This document shows, piece by piece, positions 36,750 through 49,445 of a stretch of 64,000 nucleotides of DNA. Both the position numbers and the translations under genes were made by a program. Within the stretch, counting starts at the first letter, position 1. Every line of letters begins with the position of its first letter. Below the pieces are notes generated by a model. The model made no database searches, was not told the DNA's origin, and was given only the letters and a program-made list of their open reading frames with translations. The stretch is taken from positions 10,044,001 to 10,108,000 of the forward strand of contig CAVNZM010000006.1 of NCBI GenBank assembly GCA_963693365.1, in the 5' to 3' direction. This DNA is from Amoebidium appalachense. Lineage: Eukaryota; Ichthyosporea.

Positions 36750-37021
36750 CACACACACACACACATAGGCTTTCACGCTTTCAGCTTCTTTTTTTTTTTT
36801 TTTTTTTCCCAAAGTTTTTTCTTTTTTTTTTTTTTCCGAATTTCCCTTTTTCTTTTTTTTCACCATCTCAAAAAGGAACTAGTATAAGTATTCTTTGTTT
36901 ATTCATTCATTTGATCAATTTATTATTTGTTTACTACTATATTTATGTCATTTGGCGGTTTGCGGATTCCCCGCCCGATGGAGAGGCCAAGTGTGGCCTC
37001 CTGGGCGGGCGGGAGGGCGGG

Positions 37022-37071
<50 letters not shown>

Positions 37072-37204
37072 AACATAATCGAGACGGGCTCTGGGAGCCT
37101 ATTTTTAGATACTAATTATAATTTAACATAACGACCTCGACCCTTGTCGGGGCGATATGTTATGCGTGGACGCATACTGTAGCACACTCTTGTGTATATA
37201 CATT

Positions 37205-37260
<56 letters not shown>

Positions 37261-37721
37261 ACTTGGAAAAGAAAGCCGGGTCGTTACGTCGCTTTCTTTT
37301 CTTTTTTTTTTTTTTTTTTGCTTTCGGGGCTTTGGTGAGTCGACAAGCGGCTTTGTTGGACTGTTGGAGCAAAGTTTATCATGCCAAATAGTCTGTTGGT
37401 AGGATTGCGTCACAAATTTCGTTGTTACACTTTTGACCTTTGCAAGAGCGCATTCAGAACCTGCAATGGTTTGTATGATTTAGACTAACGAATCATGATA
37501 AAGATCATGCACGTTCTTATTGGGTAAAATTCTTGGGATGACGTCAGCGGCTTAGACGTCATAGATCAAAAGCAATCCGATGAAGCGCGCAGAGCTTTGC
37601 ATTTTTTGCTTGCAGCCTACCGTACCTTTTTGTTCCCTTGTGACCAGCTAGTGTGAGCAACTTAGAAAGTCTCCAGAAACAATTATCAACGTCTTGTGCC
37701 TGTCTGTTACACACATAAAGA
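36384..37721. other. Microsatellite block upstream of ML-domain gene
   Basis: It contains (GT)n at about 36435-36463, (CA)n at about 36655-36750, T-runs at 36788-36835, a G-tract of about 50 at 37022-37070 and (TA)n at about 37209-37257. The last 300 bases before 37722 are unique sequence and probably include the promoter of the ML-domain gene. Confidence 0.6.
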
Positions 37722-38177
37722 ATGCTCGGGAAAGCACTGCTGTTTGCTGCGGCCCTCTTTGGGCTTGCTGCTTGTGACAAACCCGTTATCTCGCCCTGCA
37801 CCGGAAACCCCAACCAGTACTCGGCCCCCACCGACCTCCTCCAAGCAAAGGCCTACACCATCACCCCTCCAAACCCCCACGCCGGTGACACCCTGACGGC
37901 GGGGTTCTCTGGTGCTATTACGGAGCAGATTAATGAAGGAGTGATTGTCATTGACGTGACTCTAAGTGGCATTATCCCCATTCAGCAGAACATCTCGTTG
38001 TCTACTGTTGGGGATATCAGGAGGCAGCTACCGTTGAAACCGGGCCCTTTCTCGCTTACCGAAACGGTTTCCCTCCCTTCGTTTCTTTTTGGACAGGTTG
38101 AAGGCAGCGTGCACATCTACTCTGACACCGGCAAGCAGGTGACCTGTGTGAACATTCACGTGGATCTGGGAGCATAA
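37722..38177 (+). CDS. Secreted ML-domain protein (NPC2/MD-2-like lipid binding)
   Basis: A 151-residue intronless protein. The N-terminus MLGKALLFAAALFGLAA is a clear signal peptide, cleaved probably just before Cys18. The mature part looks like an MD-2-related lipid-recognition domain: an early cysteine pair (18 and 26), alternating hydrophobic beta strands, a middle hydrophobic GAITEQINEGVIVIDVTLSG region, and a conserved end with a cysteine at 142 (VTCVNIHVDLGA) to pair with an early one. The length matches the family (about 130-150). ML proteins bind sterols or other lipids in the lysosome or outside the cell; which lipid cannot be read here. A Lys is lacking at the usual pre-cysteine site, so the NPC2 label is loose. 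An AATAAA at 38425-38430 lies about 250 bases past the stop. Confidence 0.75.
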   Translation: MLGKALLFAAALFGLAACDKPVISPCTGNPNQYSAPTDLLQAKAYTITPPNPHAGDTLTAGFSGAITEQINEGVIVIDVTLSGIIPIQQNISLSTVGDIRRQLPLKPGPFSLTETVSLPSFLFGQVEGSVHIYSDTGKQVTCVNIHVDLGA

Positions 38178-41073
38178 GCTGGCACACCTCTGTTGCTTCT
38201 TCTTCGTTTTTTTTTTTCGCAACATACCTGTTATGTTGACGAGGACTTTATGTATTGACACGTATCCTTTAGCCAGTGCACGGCTGTTCGTTTGCGGTCT
38301 GTTCAAGCTGCCACATCGTTAAGAGTTTGGTTGGTTGCGGGAATCGCTTTAGTTGGACGTGCGAGCTTGGGACTCGCGTTATTTTTATTCTCCTTTTATT
38401 CCCTTGCGAATGACCTAACACTTAAATAAATTCCTTGACTGTATCTTCTGGTACTTGAGAAAGCCATTGGCCTGAGAATGTGGAAGCCCTTTGCCCCTTC
38501 TTTTACAAAATGTCTTGAACCTGAAGCCTTGCTGCCTTGCTGGCCACGGGCCTGCTTAGGGCCTTACCCTTTAGTGGTTATAAAGGTTAGCACTGCGTTT
38601 GGCAAGGTCTAATTTCGGCAATACGAGGGTTAGCACTGCGTTTGGCAAGGTCTGATTTCGGCAATACGAGGTTAATGTCATATTGAATCATTCGAAGAGT
38701 CGACATTGACAGCAAACTTGTTAGATCGCTACACACTCACAAACGTCGGGGGAGGCTTTTGCAGCAACTACAAGTCTTGGGTGCTGGAGTGGGTGTTGGT
38801 GTACTTTTGGGGAGCGGCCGGCTGAAGATGCAGGAATAAAAAAATATGCGACAGTATAAAATAAAACTGATGATGGCACTTTGTAACGTTGGTGGTTGGA
38901 TATATATATAACGGCACACAATGGATTTGCTGTGTAGACTGCTGAAGGTCCTTGCCGGTTGCCTCTCAGTAGATCTTGGCAAACAACATACAGCTCAAGG
39001 CTTGGCCATATGTCACCCCAGCTAGAATTTTCCCCGGCTCGAAAGTTTGCAGGCACAGTTGATGCTGTAGTGGTCAAAACGTTGAACGTGCTCACCGAAG
39101 TTCAACCCGAGCCGTGGCGTTCACGTTCGCTCGGAAAGTTTCGAATTATGCGCTTGTTTTAGGCGCTTCCAAAACCTGGCACCAGCTTTTTGCTTTGCGT
39201 GATCTGTAAAGCAAACACGGTTATATGTGCCTGTCTGTGTCGCAGTACGCTGCAAAGGTTAAACTGCTCACCAGTCGTGGCCTCTCTGGCTCGGTCACAG
39301 GGGCTGTGGACCTAATTCTACTGCGGCCTGCTTGTCACACAGTGGTGATGCACGCCGGGCCGACTCGAACACTCGGTTGTTCAACAGGTTGGGGTTGGGG
39401 GAATGAGGATGCTAATTCGGTACAGTAGACGATGTGTGATTTTGTCATTAGCAAGCAACGAAGTCTAGAGAAATTGATGAATTTGAGCATATCCAATCGT
39501 TCCCAGGTAGGATGTAATTATGGCGCAAGTCGCATGTGCTTTTCACGGTAACCTTTTGCAGTGGCATTGCTGTTTTGTGGTTGCAGCTGGCGCTAACCAC
39601 GTCAGAAACACATACACTACAGTGGGTCAGGCTGGGTGTGTTTTGCATGTCCCCACGTGCTCAAGCTGTAGGTGCTCTGCTTCTTTCCTATGTACTGCTC
39701 TCGACCACCCCACACACTGCCCTTCCTCCTCCTTTGCTCTAGCAGCTGGCTAGCCTCCCCGGGGTATGCTACACACTCAGTTAAACAGCACTTTACACAT
39801 TTGGTCTCGGCCAAGATCCCGTGGGTTCTAAAGATCTCGGCCAGGCAAAGTACTAGCTGACTGCGCACTAGCGTGCATGTTCACATCGCTAGCTACACTG
39901 TGCTATTACGCTCATTTAGGTATTGTGAACCCCAATATTCGCGAATTTCTTTTAGCACACCTGTGATCACACTAGCTTCAATATTCCGCTCACTCATTTT
40001 TCTATATGCCAACCCCCCTTCCACCCCCCCCCCCCCGGCCCCGCCCACTCCCCTCCCCCCCCCCCCCCCCCCCCTTCACCCGGCCCCCGCCCAAATCTGT
40101 ATACACCGTCCCCCGTGGGGTTTCCCCCTGGGGCCCAACCCTTTTCGCCCCAGGACCAGGCCACTCAATCGGCAACACCTCACAAAATGACCTCGCGGAA
40201 AAAACCGGCACACACAGGCACGCGCGTTACTGCAGTGCTCCCAAAATGGAAGACATACACAGGCACAAGAGCACAACTGCACATATGTAGCCCCTTGTGC
40301 ACACCGTCACATAACTATACACACCTCTTCCGAACCAACTGCACAAACTGATATTCGTTCACGTGTAAACGTTGGTACTATGCCGAACACAGCTATTGCG
40401 GTTATCCTGGCCGTCGGCTGTACTGTCTGACTGTCGGCTGTAAGTTGAGGGCATATGTTCTCAAGGATAGTCTTTAAAACTCCTCACGTAGACGCTATCC
40501 ATTGTTTTTAAGATTTTAATACGGTATTTGCCCATATAGAATCTACGTCATTGAAAAGACTATCCGACGCTGATTGGTTCATCGCGCACCACTGCGGGTT
40601 CTTTCCTGAGCCGCTTGCTACCTCTGAGTTCAAAGGGTGGCCATCGATGTGGCCATCAGCTGTGGCCATCATGAACTCGAACTTGACCAGGGTACACTGT
40701 TTGTGTTCGTTATGCACATAGTAATGCTATAGGGGCAACTAAAGACCAAAGGTATATATTCTCTACTCAACATACCTGCCAGGGGCACTCAGTAGCCAAA
40801 GGCACGTATTCAGTCTTCAACACTACCCATAAGCTACCCTACAGCGTTTTTCACAAAGTAGCTGTGTTCTTTGAAGGCAACCTGTTCAACCTGAAAGAGC
40901 ACGCACGTGCTTACTTTTTTCTGAGGCCCATAAATATATATATTCTAATGGGATTACGACCCTCTGCACATGTGACTTCCCGTTAGTTCTGGATAGAGCT
41001 GCTTGCGCTTCTGATATTCCTAAGCGAGTCAACACTTTTCCCCCACACCATAGTATCTGTTTCTATTTCAGCA
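38178..41073. other. Intergenic, no gene recognised
   Basis: It includes a 43-bp tandem duplication at 38585-38672 (two copies, one mismatch) and a C-rich block at 40023-40075. The remainder is ordinary sequence without a convincing exon. The last bases, TTCTATTTCAG at 41062-41072, form a good splice acceptor two bases before the ATG at 41074, so a 5'-UTR exon of the next gene may lie in this region. Confidence 0.45.
38425..38430 (+). terminator. Poly(A) signal of ML-domain gene
   Basis: AATAAA about 250 bases downstream of the stop codon at 38177, on the same strand, with T-rich sequence following. Confidence 0.5.
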
Positions 41074-43244
41074 ATGTCGCGTCCAAGACCGACCAGTCTT
41101 TCTGGACTTTCAGTGCCCCTTCCCACTTTTCAAGAAGCAGGGGAGTCCCCAGACATACAGCTCATGGCCGCAACACCAGACGCAGTAAGTTGAAAGGAGA
41201 AAAATGATATTTTGAGGGGGTGGGGGATGAGTGGGGGGAATGGGGGAGGCCGGGGGAGATTTGCGAGTGGGGAGAGAGAGAGGGGACGCTGTTGGTAAGA
41301 CAGCGAGACTAGGAGTAGGTATTGGGAATTGCGGATGTGGCTTAGCTTTCTGAACATGCAGCTATTACAGTAGTATACGTGTTGGTGATACTGAGATGGT
41401 GTACGACCTATTCGTGGGTGTGTGGGTATGTCCCGCCTGTTTGTGTGTGTGCGGGGGCACAGAAGCTTGTGTTGGTGACCGTATGTGCACTCGTATGTGC
41501 ATAAGGTGTGTGTTGTGTGCTTGTGCATGTTTGTCCAGGTCAGTGGGTGGGCAAAGGTGTGTGTGTGTGGTGTATCCGTGCTTGCGCGTGTGCATGGGTG
41601 TGGCTGTGTGTGCGTGTGCGTGTGCGCATTTGCGTGCACGGATGCGTGTGTGCGTCCGTGTAGACAAGTATGGTTGTGTGGGTACATGTAACGTGTGCTT
41701 TATCCATTTTGTCTCATAGTTACCTGTTTTGAAAAGGGTACAAGGACATGCACGGGCTTGTATGTGGATAGGGAAAGGGGTGGGAGGCGGGCATGGGGGA
41801 GGGGCGGGGGGGAGTGGGGGGGAGGGGGGAGGGGGGAGCCGGCGGATGGGATGAGGGAGGGGGGGGAGGGTTTTGGGTTAACAAGTGTCGTTATTGCCGA
41901 ACTAACGTCTTTACTGCAGGTGCACCCAACCCCACCAAACTGGGTGAGCTCAAAGGATCACCAAATATCGTCAGCTAGCTCCCCGGACTTCTTGAATAGA
42001 CGGGCAGTGGCACAACGAAGCAACCTAGCGACAGAACAAGGGGAGGAGAATGTGGGACACTCCCCACTCCGCACGAGAACAGTGGGCAGAACATTGACAA
42101 GGCCGCTTGGGAGTGATGAGCAGTCGTCAGACCTATCACGGGAAACAGAGGCTGGGGAGTGGTGGCAGGGGATGTCCCCAGAGTCTGCACTGTCATGCAC
42201 CTATGAGTCTGCTGCCGGCTGGCTGGTGGGGAGGGGGTTCCAGGGTGACCTGAAGGTGTGTGGTGGGCTTGCAGTGTGACCTATTGCCTGGTGCTGTGAC
42301 ACGTTTCGTGCTCTGTATATTGGTTGCTTGTACATCCTTCTTTCCCCCCCCCTCCCCCCTCCCCCCCCCCCCCCCCCCCCCAAATAAAAACCACCACCCA
42401 CCGTGGACCCCGGCCACCCCTCGATGGCTTTCTCTCGTTACTGCGTATCATGATGGTATCTTTGTTAATGGGTTTATTTGATGTTAAATTGACAAATTGA
42501 GAGAGTGAGAGAGAAAGAGGACGGGGCTTCGGAGGGGGGAGGGGGGGGCGGGGGTTGGCGGGGCAGGGGGGGAGGGGGGGGGGGGGGGGGGGAAGGGGAG
42601 GCTAGACGTTTCAAAAGGTTTTGGAAATACTGGATGTGTAGGGTGCTGGGCTCTTTTCACACTGCACGGGGGGGGGGGGGGGGGGGGGGAGGGGGAGGGG
42701 GAGGGGGGGGGGGGGGGGGAGGGAGGGGGGGGGGGGGGGGAGGGGGGGCTGTTGAATAATGTAATACGGCTGTTGTATAGTTTGGCACTCATTGTAGATC
42801 ATCAGCTGTGCCCTTTGAAGGGGAGGGGGGAGAGGGGGGGGGGGGGAGAGGGGAGGTGTGTGTGTGTGTGTGTGGGTGGGGGGGGGGGGGGGGGGGGGGG
42901 GGGCAGGACACTCGTTGACTATCTCGTTTCCTTTTTGCCTTCTCTTGCGTTTCTACGTTTTTTTTTTTTTTTTCTTCAGTTCAATGGGTGGGTCAAAATT
43001 ACTGTCGTGGTAGTGGTTGGTTGGGTGGCTGGTTGGTGAGCAAAGCCGGGGGGGGGGGGGGGGGGGGGGGGGGGAGGGGGGGGGGGGAGGCAGAAGGGCA
43101 ACACAATTCTCGTTGGGGGATGGGGGGTCGGGACGAGGTTGCTCCACTTCTTTTTCTTTTCTTTTTAGCCCTTCTTTTTTCGCGGGGTTTTTAATTTTAT
43201 TTTCCCTCTTTCTGTGTGTGTGGTGTGTGTGTGTTTGGGGGGAA

Positions 43245-43275
<31 letters not shown>

Positions 43276-43437
43276 GGGCTGGAAAGGAATGATGTAGTAT
43301 GCCAGGTGGAAAAACCCCCCGTCCTTGGATAGAATGCATGGGTTATAATGACCAGGTCTGAATTCAAGAGGGGAGGGGGGGGGGGGGGGGAGGGGTGGAC
43401 AAAGGTGAGAGGGGAGGGGGGAAGGAGAGGGGGGGGG

Positions 43438-43468
<31 letters not shown>

Positions 43469-43959
43469 CGGAACAAGAACCTTTCCGATTTGAACATGCC
43501 CACTATGCCGTGTTGCACACTCCCTGCAATCACGACTTGTATGTCCGGCAGACACTTATGTATGCCCTTATCTTGGTCATGTGAACTACCACACACACCA
43601 CCACAAGCACCCAATTTAATGTGCACACGCTAACACAGTACCCCAACAACAGGTAGTGCTGACGTATGCAGGCACAGACGCATGGGTGCATGTGCACATA
43701 GACGACACCTTTCCACGCAGCGACGGGCAGAGGGTTGGGCCGAGCAGTGCCAGCCCCCTCCTGTCGATGAAGATGGAGCAGATAGTGGGTCTGACCACCA
43801 AGGCCGTGGATAGGCTGTGCAGGGTCTTGCAGAGGATAGCTAGGTCCCTGCCCCCCTCCACAGGCACACCGTCTGTAGGTGCAAAGGTGTGTGTGGAATG
43901 CTTTCCCTTCCCACCACCTCTCCCCCCTCCTCTCTCTCCTCTCTCTCTTTCTCTCTCTC

Positions 43960-43999
<40 letters not shown>

Positions 44000-44240
44000 G
44001 GAAACACACTCCACCCCTGAACTCTATTCAGGGCCCCTTCTGCAACACCCACCTACCTCATCACCACCCGCTATTACACACGTACAGTATTACGTGGGCA
44101 CCCACATATGGAAAACACACACCCACCCTTCCCCTTCCTCCTCAAACGTGACCGCCCGTGCCCCTACTTAGTAGCTAATAAACGCACAATACCCATTTCG
44201 AGTTCGGCTTTGCAAGAAATGAGAGTTGAATACATCTGCA

Positions 44241-44274
<34 letters not shown>

Positions 44275-44313
44275 CCCTCCCACCCCCACCCCCCCAAAAA
44301 AGGACACAAACAT

Positions 44314-44369
<56 letters not shown>

Positions 44370-44582
44370 GACTTCGCACTATCCCTACTTGTATTTGGTA
44401 TCTAAATCCAAGAAAGATAATCTCAAGAGGGAAGGGCTTGCGTTCTTGTTTGCTCCCTCCTCTTTTATTTTGATTTTATTGTGCGTGTGTGTGTATGGGG
44501 GGGGGGGGGGGGGGGGGGAGGGGGGGGGGGGGGGGAAGTGGGTGGTCTGTGGGTGGTGGAGGGGCTTGCAATTTTGTTGTTG

Positions 44583-44621
<39 letters not shown>

Positions 44622-44985
44622 AGCGCGCGGATGTGCGTTTTTTTCCTTTCTTTCTTTCTTTCTTTCTTTCTTTCCTTTCTTTTCTTTTTTCTTTTATTTT
44701 TTTTTTTTGTTTGTGTTTGAACGGGGGGGAGGGGAGGGGGGGGGGGGGAGGTGGTGAAGCAGGAGGGGTTGGTCTGTGGCGGGTCGATCTTTCAAACCAT
44801 GGGACGTGTGGTAGCGTGGGGACTGAGTGTGTGGGCAGGTGGAGTTCAAGGTGTTTGGCTACGAGTTTGGCATCGAGGCAACAACCACCCAGCACACCGC
44901 CACAGCCCTCACAGTGGCCTCCGTGCCTACCACCCCCCAGTCGGGCCACAGCCCCCGTAACAGCATCACAACGGCACTGCCATAG
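41074..44985 (+). CDS. Hypothetical protein, four exons, 275 residues
   Basis: Four exons join in phase 0 with good splice sites: 41074-41184 (donor GTAAGT), 41920-42255, 43653-43886 and 44839-44985 (stop TAG). The ATG follows a TTTCAG acceptor by two bases, so a noncoding first exon is likely. The first 150 residues are polar and Ser/Thr/Arg-rich, probably disordered. The third exon holds a more structured part: a hydrophobic strand-like VVLTYAGTDAWVHVHIDD, then an amphipathic helix MEQIVGLTTKAVDRLCRVLQ. The fourth starts VEFKVFGYEFGIEA, another strand, and ends in a Thr/Ser-rich tail. There is no signal peptide or membrane span. I do not recognise the family. The exon structure and uniform codon use argue that it is a real gene. 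Confidence 0.65.
42505..42750. repeat. G-rich block in intron
   Basis: Several G-tracts broken by single A residues lie in the large intron between exons 41920-42255 and 43653-43886. Further tracts lie at 42877-42903, 43049-43088, 43246-43275 and 43428-43469. Confidence 0.9.
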
Positions 44986-45132
44986 AACCACACATGTGGT
45001 GGGTGCATGAGGCTATGCTAAATCGAGGCTGGCCTGGTCTAGCTTTATTTTTCATTCTTTTTTTTTTTTCTTTCCCCGTGTATGTACGCGTGCGGGCGCG
45101 TGTGTTCGTTCATACGTTTTCTTTTCTTTTTT

Positions 45133-45200
<68 letters not shown>

Positions 45201-46398
45201 GGGGGGAGGGAGAAAAAATGGTGGCACATAGATGTGTACCCAAATGCGATAGGATGAGTATACTTAGTATAGTATAAATTCACTAAAATGGATATGACAT
45301 CGAACTTTTTAAGATGTAATATGTGCAGTACATAGGGATCCATGATCATAATACTGGCTGTTACAGTAATAGATGTCATCTCGTAGATAAGGTTAGGCAG
45401 TGTGTTGTGGGGGGACTAATGCGACCAAGTCCCCTTTAAAACCCAACTGAGTTATTTAATTGCAAATCTCTACGCTGGCCGTAGGTATGCGAAACAATGC
45501 AGTGTCCAGGTTGATGTAATCTAAAATTGGAGTGACCGAGTTGGAAATATGACCGTGTGCACGATGTCATGGCGATTCATCTAACAGTTAGGAACGGCCA
45601 TGTGTTAAGTGTGCCGCTGGGTGTGCACGTGCCGGCGTGCACATGAGCTATTAGCACGTGCACGCCCGGTCACGATGGTCATGCACACACGGCGACTGCA
45701 CGTAAGTGAATAGATTGCTATGGAATGTTCTATTCTGCCCTGCGTATACACTGATTCGCTCGCGGTGTCGCGGTTTTCGTATCTGGCGGAATGTGTGGGG
45801 TTGGAATGTGTATGCCACCGTGATGCGTACGGAACATATGTCATCAAGCACAATGCCACTGATCATTACTGAATGCCACCACTGTATGATACATGTCTGG
45901 ATGCACTTGCATCTCCCCTTGCTGGTAGGACCACTGGCACACCACCCATTCTAGGTTCTGCTTCAACCCACCCAACCCTTCCAGAAGGGATGGTCTGAAG
46001 TGAGGTGCATTTGACCCAGAACCATGTTACAGTAACCCAATTCCTCATTGCATATTTGAAAAAAACATCCACTCTGTCTGCCCTCTATTAGCCAATCCTA
46101 TTCCCCCCCCCCCCCCTCCCCCTGCCCGGCCCACCCAAAACCTCCCACCCTAGCTCTCTCCCTATGGAAGTGACACCAACCTATTGTACACACAAACCCA
46201 ACCCATAACACCACATATGCGGCTTAGAATCTCTTACTGCAAGTTTCTACCACCCCACCAACACATTAAACCCTCCCCCCTACTTCCCTCCCCCCTCCCC
46301 CCCTCCCCTATAGCGGGGCCTAACACCAACTGGCTCTATATGCACCTTCCACCAGTACCCCCTCACTCCTCACATAGCCCCAGTCTGTCTGCCAGTGC
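44986..46398. other. Intergenic with T-run/G-tract
   Basis: A T-run (45126-45142) passes directly into a G-tract of about 57 bases (45143-45199). The rest is ordinary sequence between converging genes. No exon recognised. Confidence 0.5.
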
Positions 46399-46854
46399 TC
46401 ACTCGCTCAGCTCTTGCAGCTCTTGTCGCAGACGTGCATTTTCCTCCTGAGAGAAGAAGCAGCGTCAGGCTCGTGCTCTTAGAAATGATGGATGATTGAA
46501 AACCGAAGATGTGGGTGCAGAAGGGAGAAAGGGGTGGGGGTTTGTGTCTGTGTGTGTGTGTGTGTGTCGAGTGGGTGGGGGAACTTAAGATCATACCGAC
46601 CTGCAGCTGAAGAAAACGGGTGGCGGGGGTGGTGGTTTGGGGGGGGGGGGGGGGGGGGGGGGGGAGGGGGGTGCAAGCACAAGAACTGACGCTATGCATG
46701 TAGTGTCCCACTATGCTTCAACTGAAGGACACAACCATCCCCAGTCTATCCCACCGCCCCAAAATGCTGTAACATACACACACATGAGCAGTGAAAAGAT
46801 TTGTTTTCTGCCCAGCTTCATTACGAAAAGGTTGAGAGGATTGACTCGAGATAA

Positions 46855-46898
<44 letters not shown>

Positions 46899-47074
46899 GC
46901 ACAACTGCATGATGTCATTTCACACCCCAAATAGATGCACGCTCTTAAGCAGACACGCACACACCTTAACACCGCGCACACACCTTTACGAACACCCAGT
47001 CAGATGCTGGCACACCCCCCAGCTCGGATTCCACATACATAGGCATACACGTAATGCCAACCAAGCACCCAAAT

Positions 47075-47111
<37 letters not shown>

Positions 47112-47195
47112 CCCCGCCCGGGAAAAAACACCTCATCCTCATCCCTCTCGTTCCAGATGAACTTCCTGCCCGTCCTCCCCTGCCTCCCTCCCTTA

Positions 47196-47243
<48 letters not shown>

Positions 47244-47870
47244 ACACACACCACCACCACCACCCCCCCAAAAAACGGAAAAAGCAGAAGACGAAGAGGA
47301 GAACATACCCTGAGCTGCTTTATGTGGGCCTGCATCCTCTGTGTGGCCTGCTCCATCTCGTCATGTTCCCCCTGCAGTGTGGCCACATAGTCCTTACGTC
47401 GCTGCCGTGCCTGCTTGGACGCCTCCCTGTTCTTCAGCTTCTTGGCTTCCTCCCTGTGTCCGATACTCAAAGTGTCTGACCAAAGAAACAGATGTTTTTG
47501 CTGCACGAAAACGACACAAGGTTGTCACAAGCGTTTGTGGTGGGTGCTTCAATGCACCTACAAACAAACACGAGTCACATACACAGGAACTTATTTGGCA
47601 TGAAATGCACACCGGATGGGCAAGTTGCGAGTGTAGCTAGTATACACATGAAATGTTCCACCCAGCAACATATGTGCACGTGGTGGTATAAGCATACATG
47701 TGTTCACGTACTCTTCAACAATTCAAGACCCTGGGTATAACCCTTCTGTACACCTCACAAGGTTTGTACGCAGACCATGCTATCATGATAGCAATTAAAG
47801 AATTGTTATCGATATCGGATGGAACTTCGGACAGGGAAATGCCCCCGGAAACCTCCTTAGAGTGAGCCTA

Positions 47871-47938
<68 letters not shown>

Positions 47939-48015
47939 TGTGTGTGTGTCTGTGTGTGTGTGCGTGTGTGTGTGTGTGTGTGTGCGCGCGTGCGTGCGTG
48001 CGTGTTTTTTTTTTT

Positions 48016-48049
<34 letters not shown>

Positions 48050-48114
48050 AGACAAAGGGAGTGCAGGTCATACATTACGGTAGTGGGTAGGGGGGAACAG
48101 CGGACAGCAGAAGG

Positions 48115-48160
<46 letters not shown>

Positions 48161-48353
48161 GTGTGTGTGTGTGTGTGTGTGTGGTGGTGGTGGTTGGGCG
48201 GAAGGGGGGGGGGGGGGGAAGGGGGGGGGGGGGGGGGGGGGAGGAGGGGTTAGAAAAGGAAGGGCACCTCAATATTGGGTCCTCCTCGTCTGTGGCTGTG
48301 TGGTTGCTGCGTGTGCGCTTGAGCCTGGGCTTCTTGTCTGGCCCATTATGGGG
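46399..48353 (-). CDS. bZIP transcription factor (N-terminus unresolved)
   Basis: Three minus-strand exons join in phase: 48353-48268, 47453-47309 and 46446-46399. The basic region is [19 protein letters not shown], with the N-x7-R signature (NREASKQAR) that contacts DNA. The leucine zipper runs from VATLQ across the last intron: positions spaced exactly seven apart read L, M, M, L, L, L, the last two in [15 protein letters not shown]. That heptad continuity supports the splice. The exon before the basic region is Lys/Arg then acidic ([10 protein letters not shown]...DEEDPIL), possibly a nuclear localisation signal. A very short upstream exon with ATG at 48433 (MPPPPA) precedes a consensus donor but is out of phase with the next exon, so the start is not settled. 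Dimeric DNA binding in the nucleus is expected; the target site and subfamily are unclear. Confidence 0.78.
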
Positions 48354-48433
48354 CTGGGCACAGAATAAATGAGAACTTTTTAGAACAATCAACAACTGTT
48401 AAACTCGTGCTTACCAGCTGGCGGCGGAGGCAT

Positions 48434-48464
<31 letters not shown>

Positions 48465-48687
48465 GGATGTGTGCATGGGTAAAGCCTTATCGGAGTGCAA
48501 ATAGTCATTTAGCCCACAAGCAGGCATTCGATATCTAGTCAGCAAACACGCAATACAGAGCAGAGCATTTGTCTGTTGCCTACACAGGTAGCACCCAGTG
48601 TGGAGTGAGGTGCACATATGAATGTTGGACTCCAGACGCCAGAATTTCTACTTTTTTGGAATTTAAACATAGTTGCATTTCTTGAAA

Positions 48688-48721
<34 letters not shown>

Positions 48722-49166
48722 GGGGAAGGGGGGGGGGAGGAGGGGGGAGGGATGGTATCAAAGAAAGTTGGGGTTGTATGTGTGTACATGTGTGTTTGGT
48801 AGTTGTTAGATATGCGGGGACAGGGCAAGTGTGCAAGAATGGACTGGGTGTGTGCAGTGGTGGCGGTAAAGGTGTTGCCTTGGACGGGGGGGGGGGGGGG
48901 GGGGGGAGGGGGAAGGGGGGAGGGGAGGGGGGGGGGGGGGGGAGGGGGGGGGGGCAGGTTTAAGGCACTAGTGTCCCGGAAAAGCCGCAAGAACACGCAA
49001 GAACACAACGTGTTCACACACGCGTGTGTAGAAAAGCTGTTCTTTTTTTTGTCCGGTCATAACCCTATCATCATTCAACATCCTCCTACCTTTAATAATA
49101 CACAAGACTACATCAGCAATTTTCACACCGAAAGGCTTCCAAGTAGAACCGTGGAAACAAGGGGGG

Positions 49167-49197
<31 letters not shown>

Positions 49198-49445
49198 AGG
49201 AAGAGCATACATCAAAGGTAAATGTGAAGAAGAGAAAGTGGAGAGTTGGATGAGAATGGTGCTAAAGCCTTTGGATCCGTAAACCGGGGTGGAAAGAGAG
49301 CAAGGGTGGGGAGGGGGTGGGGAGGTGGGGGGTGGGGGGAAAGCATGCAGAGAGGAGTATGGGTAAGAGGTGTGGTGGTGAGGAAAAAAGCAGGGGGGGG
49401 GAAGACATGATTTTAAGAAAGGGGGGGGGGGGGGGGCAGACCAAC
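48354..49445. other. Repeat-rich stretch without recognised exons
   Basis: G-tracts at 48435-48463, 48887-48955 and 49160-49198, and (GT)n at 48690-48720. It may contain the bZIP 5' exon and downstream exons of the 49.4-50.4 kb gene; I could not place them. Confidence 0.4.
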
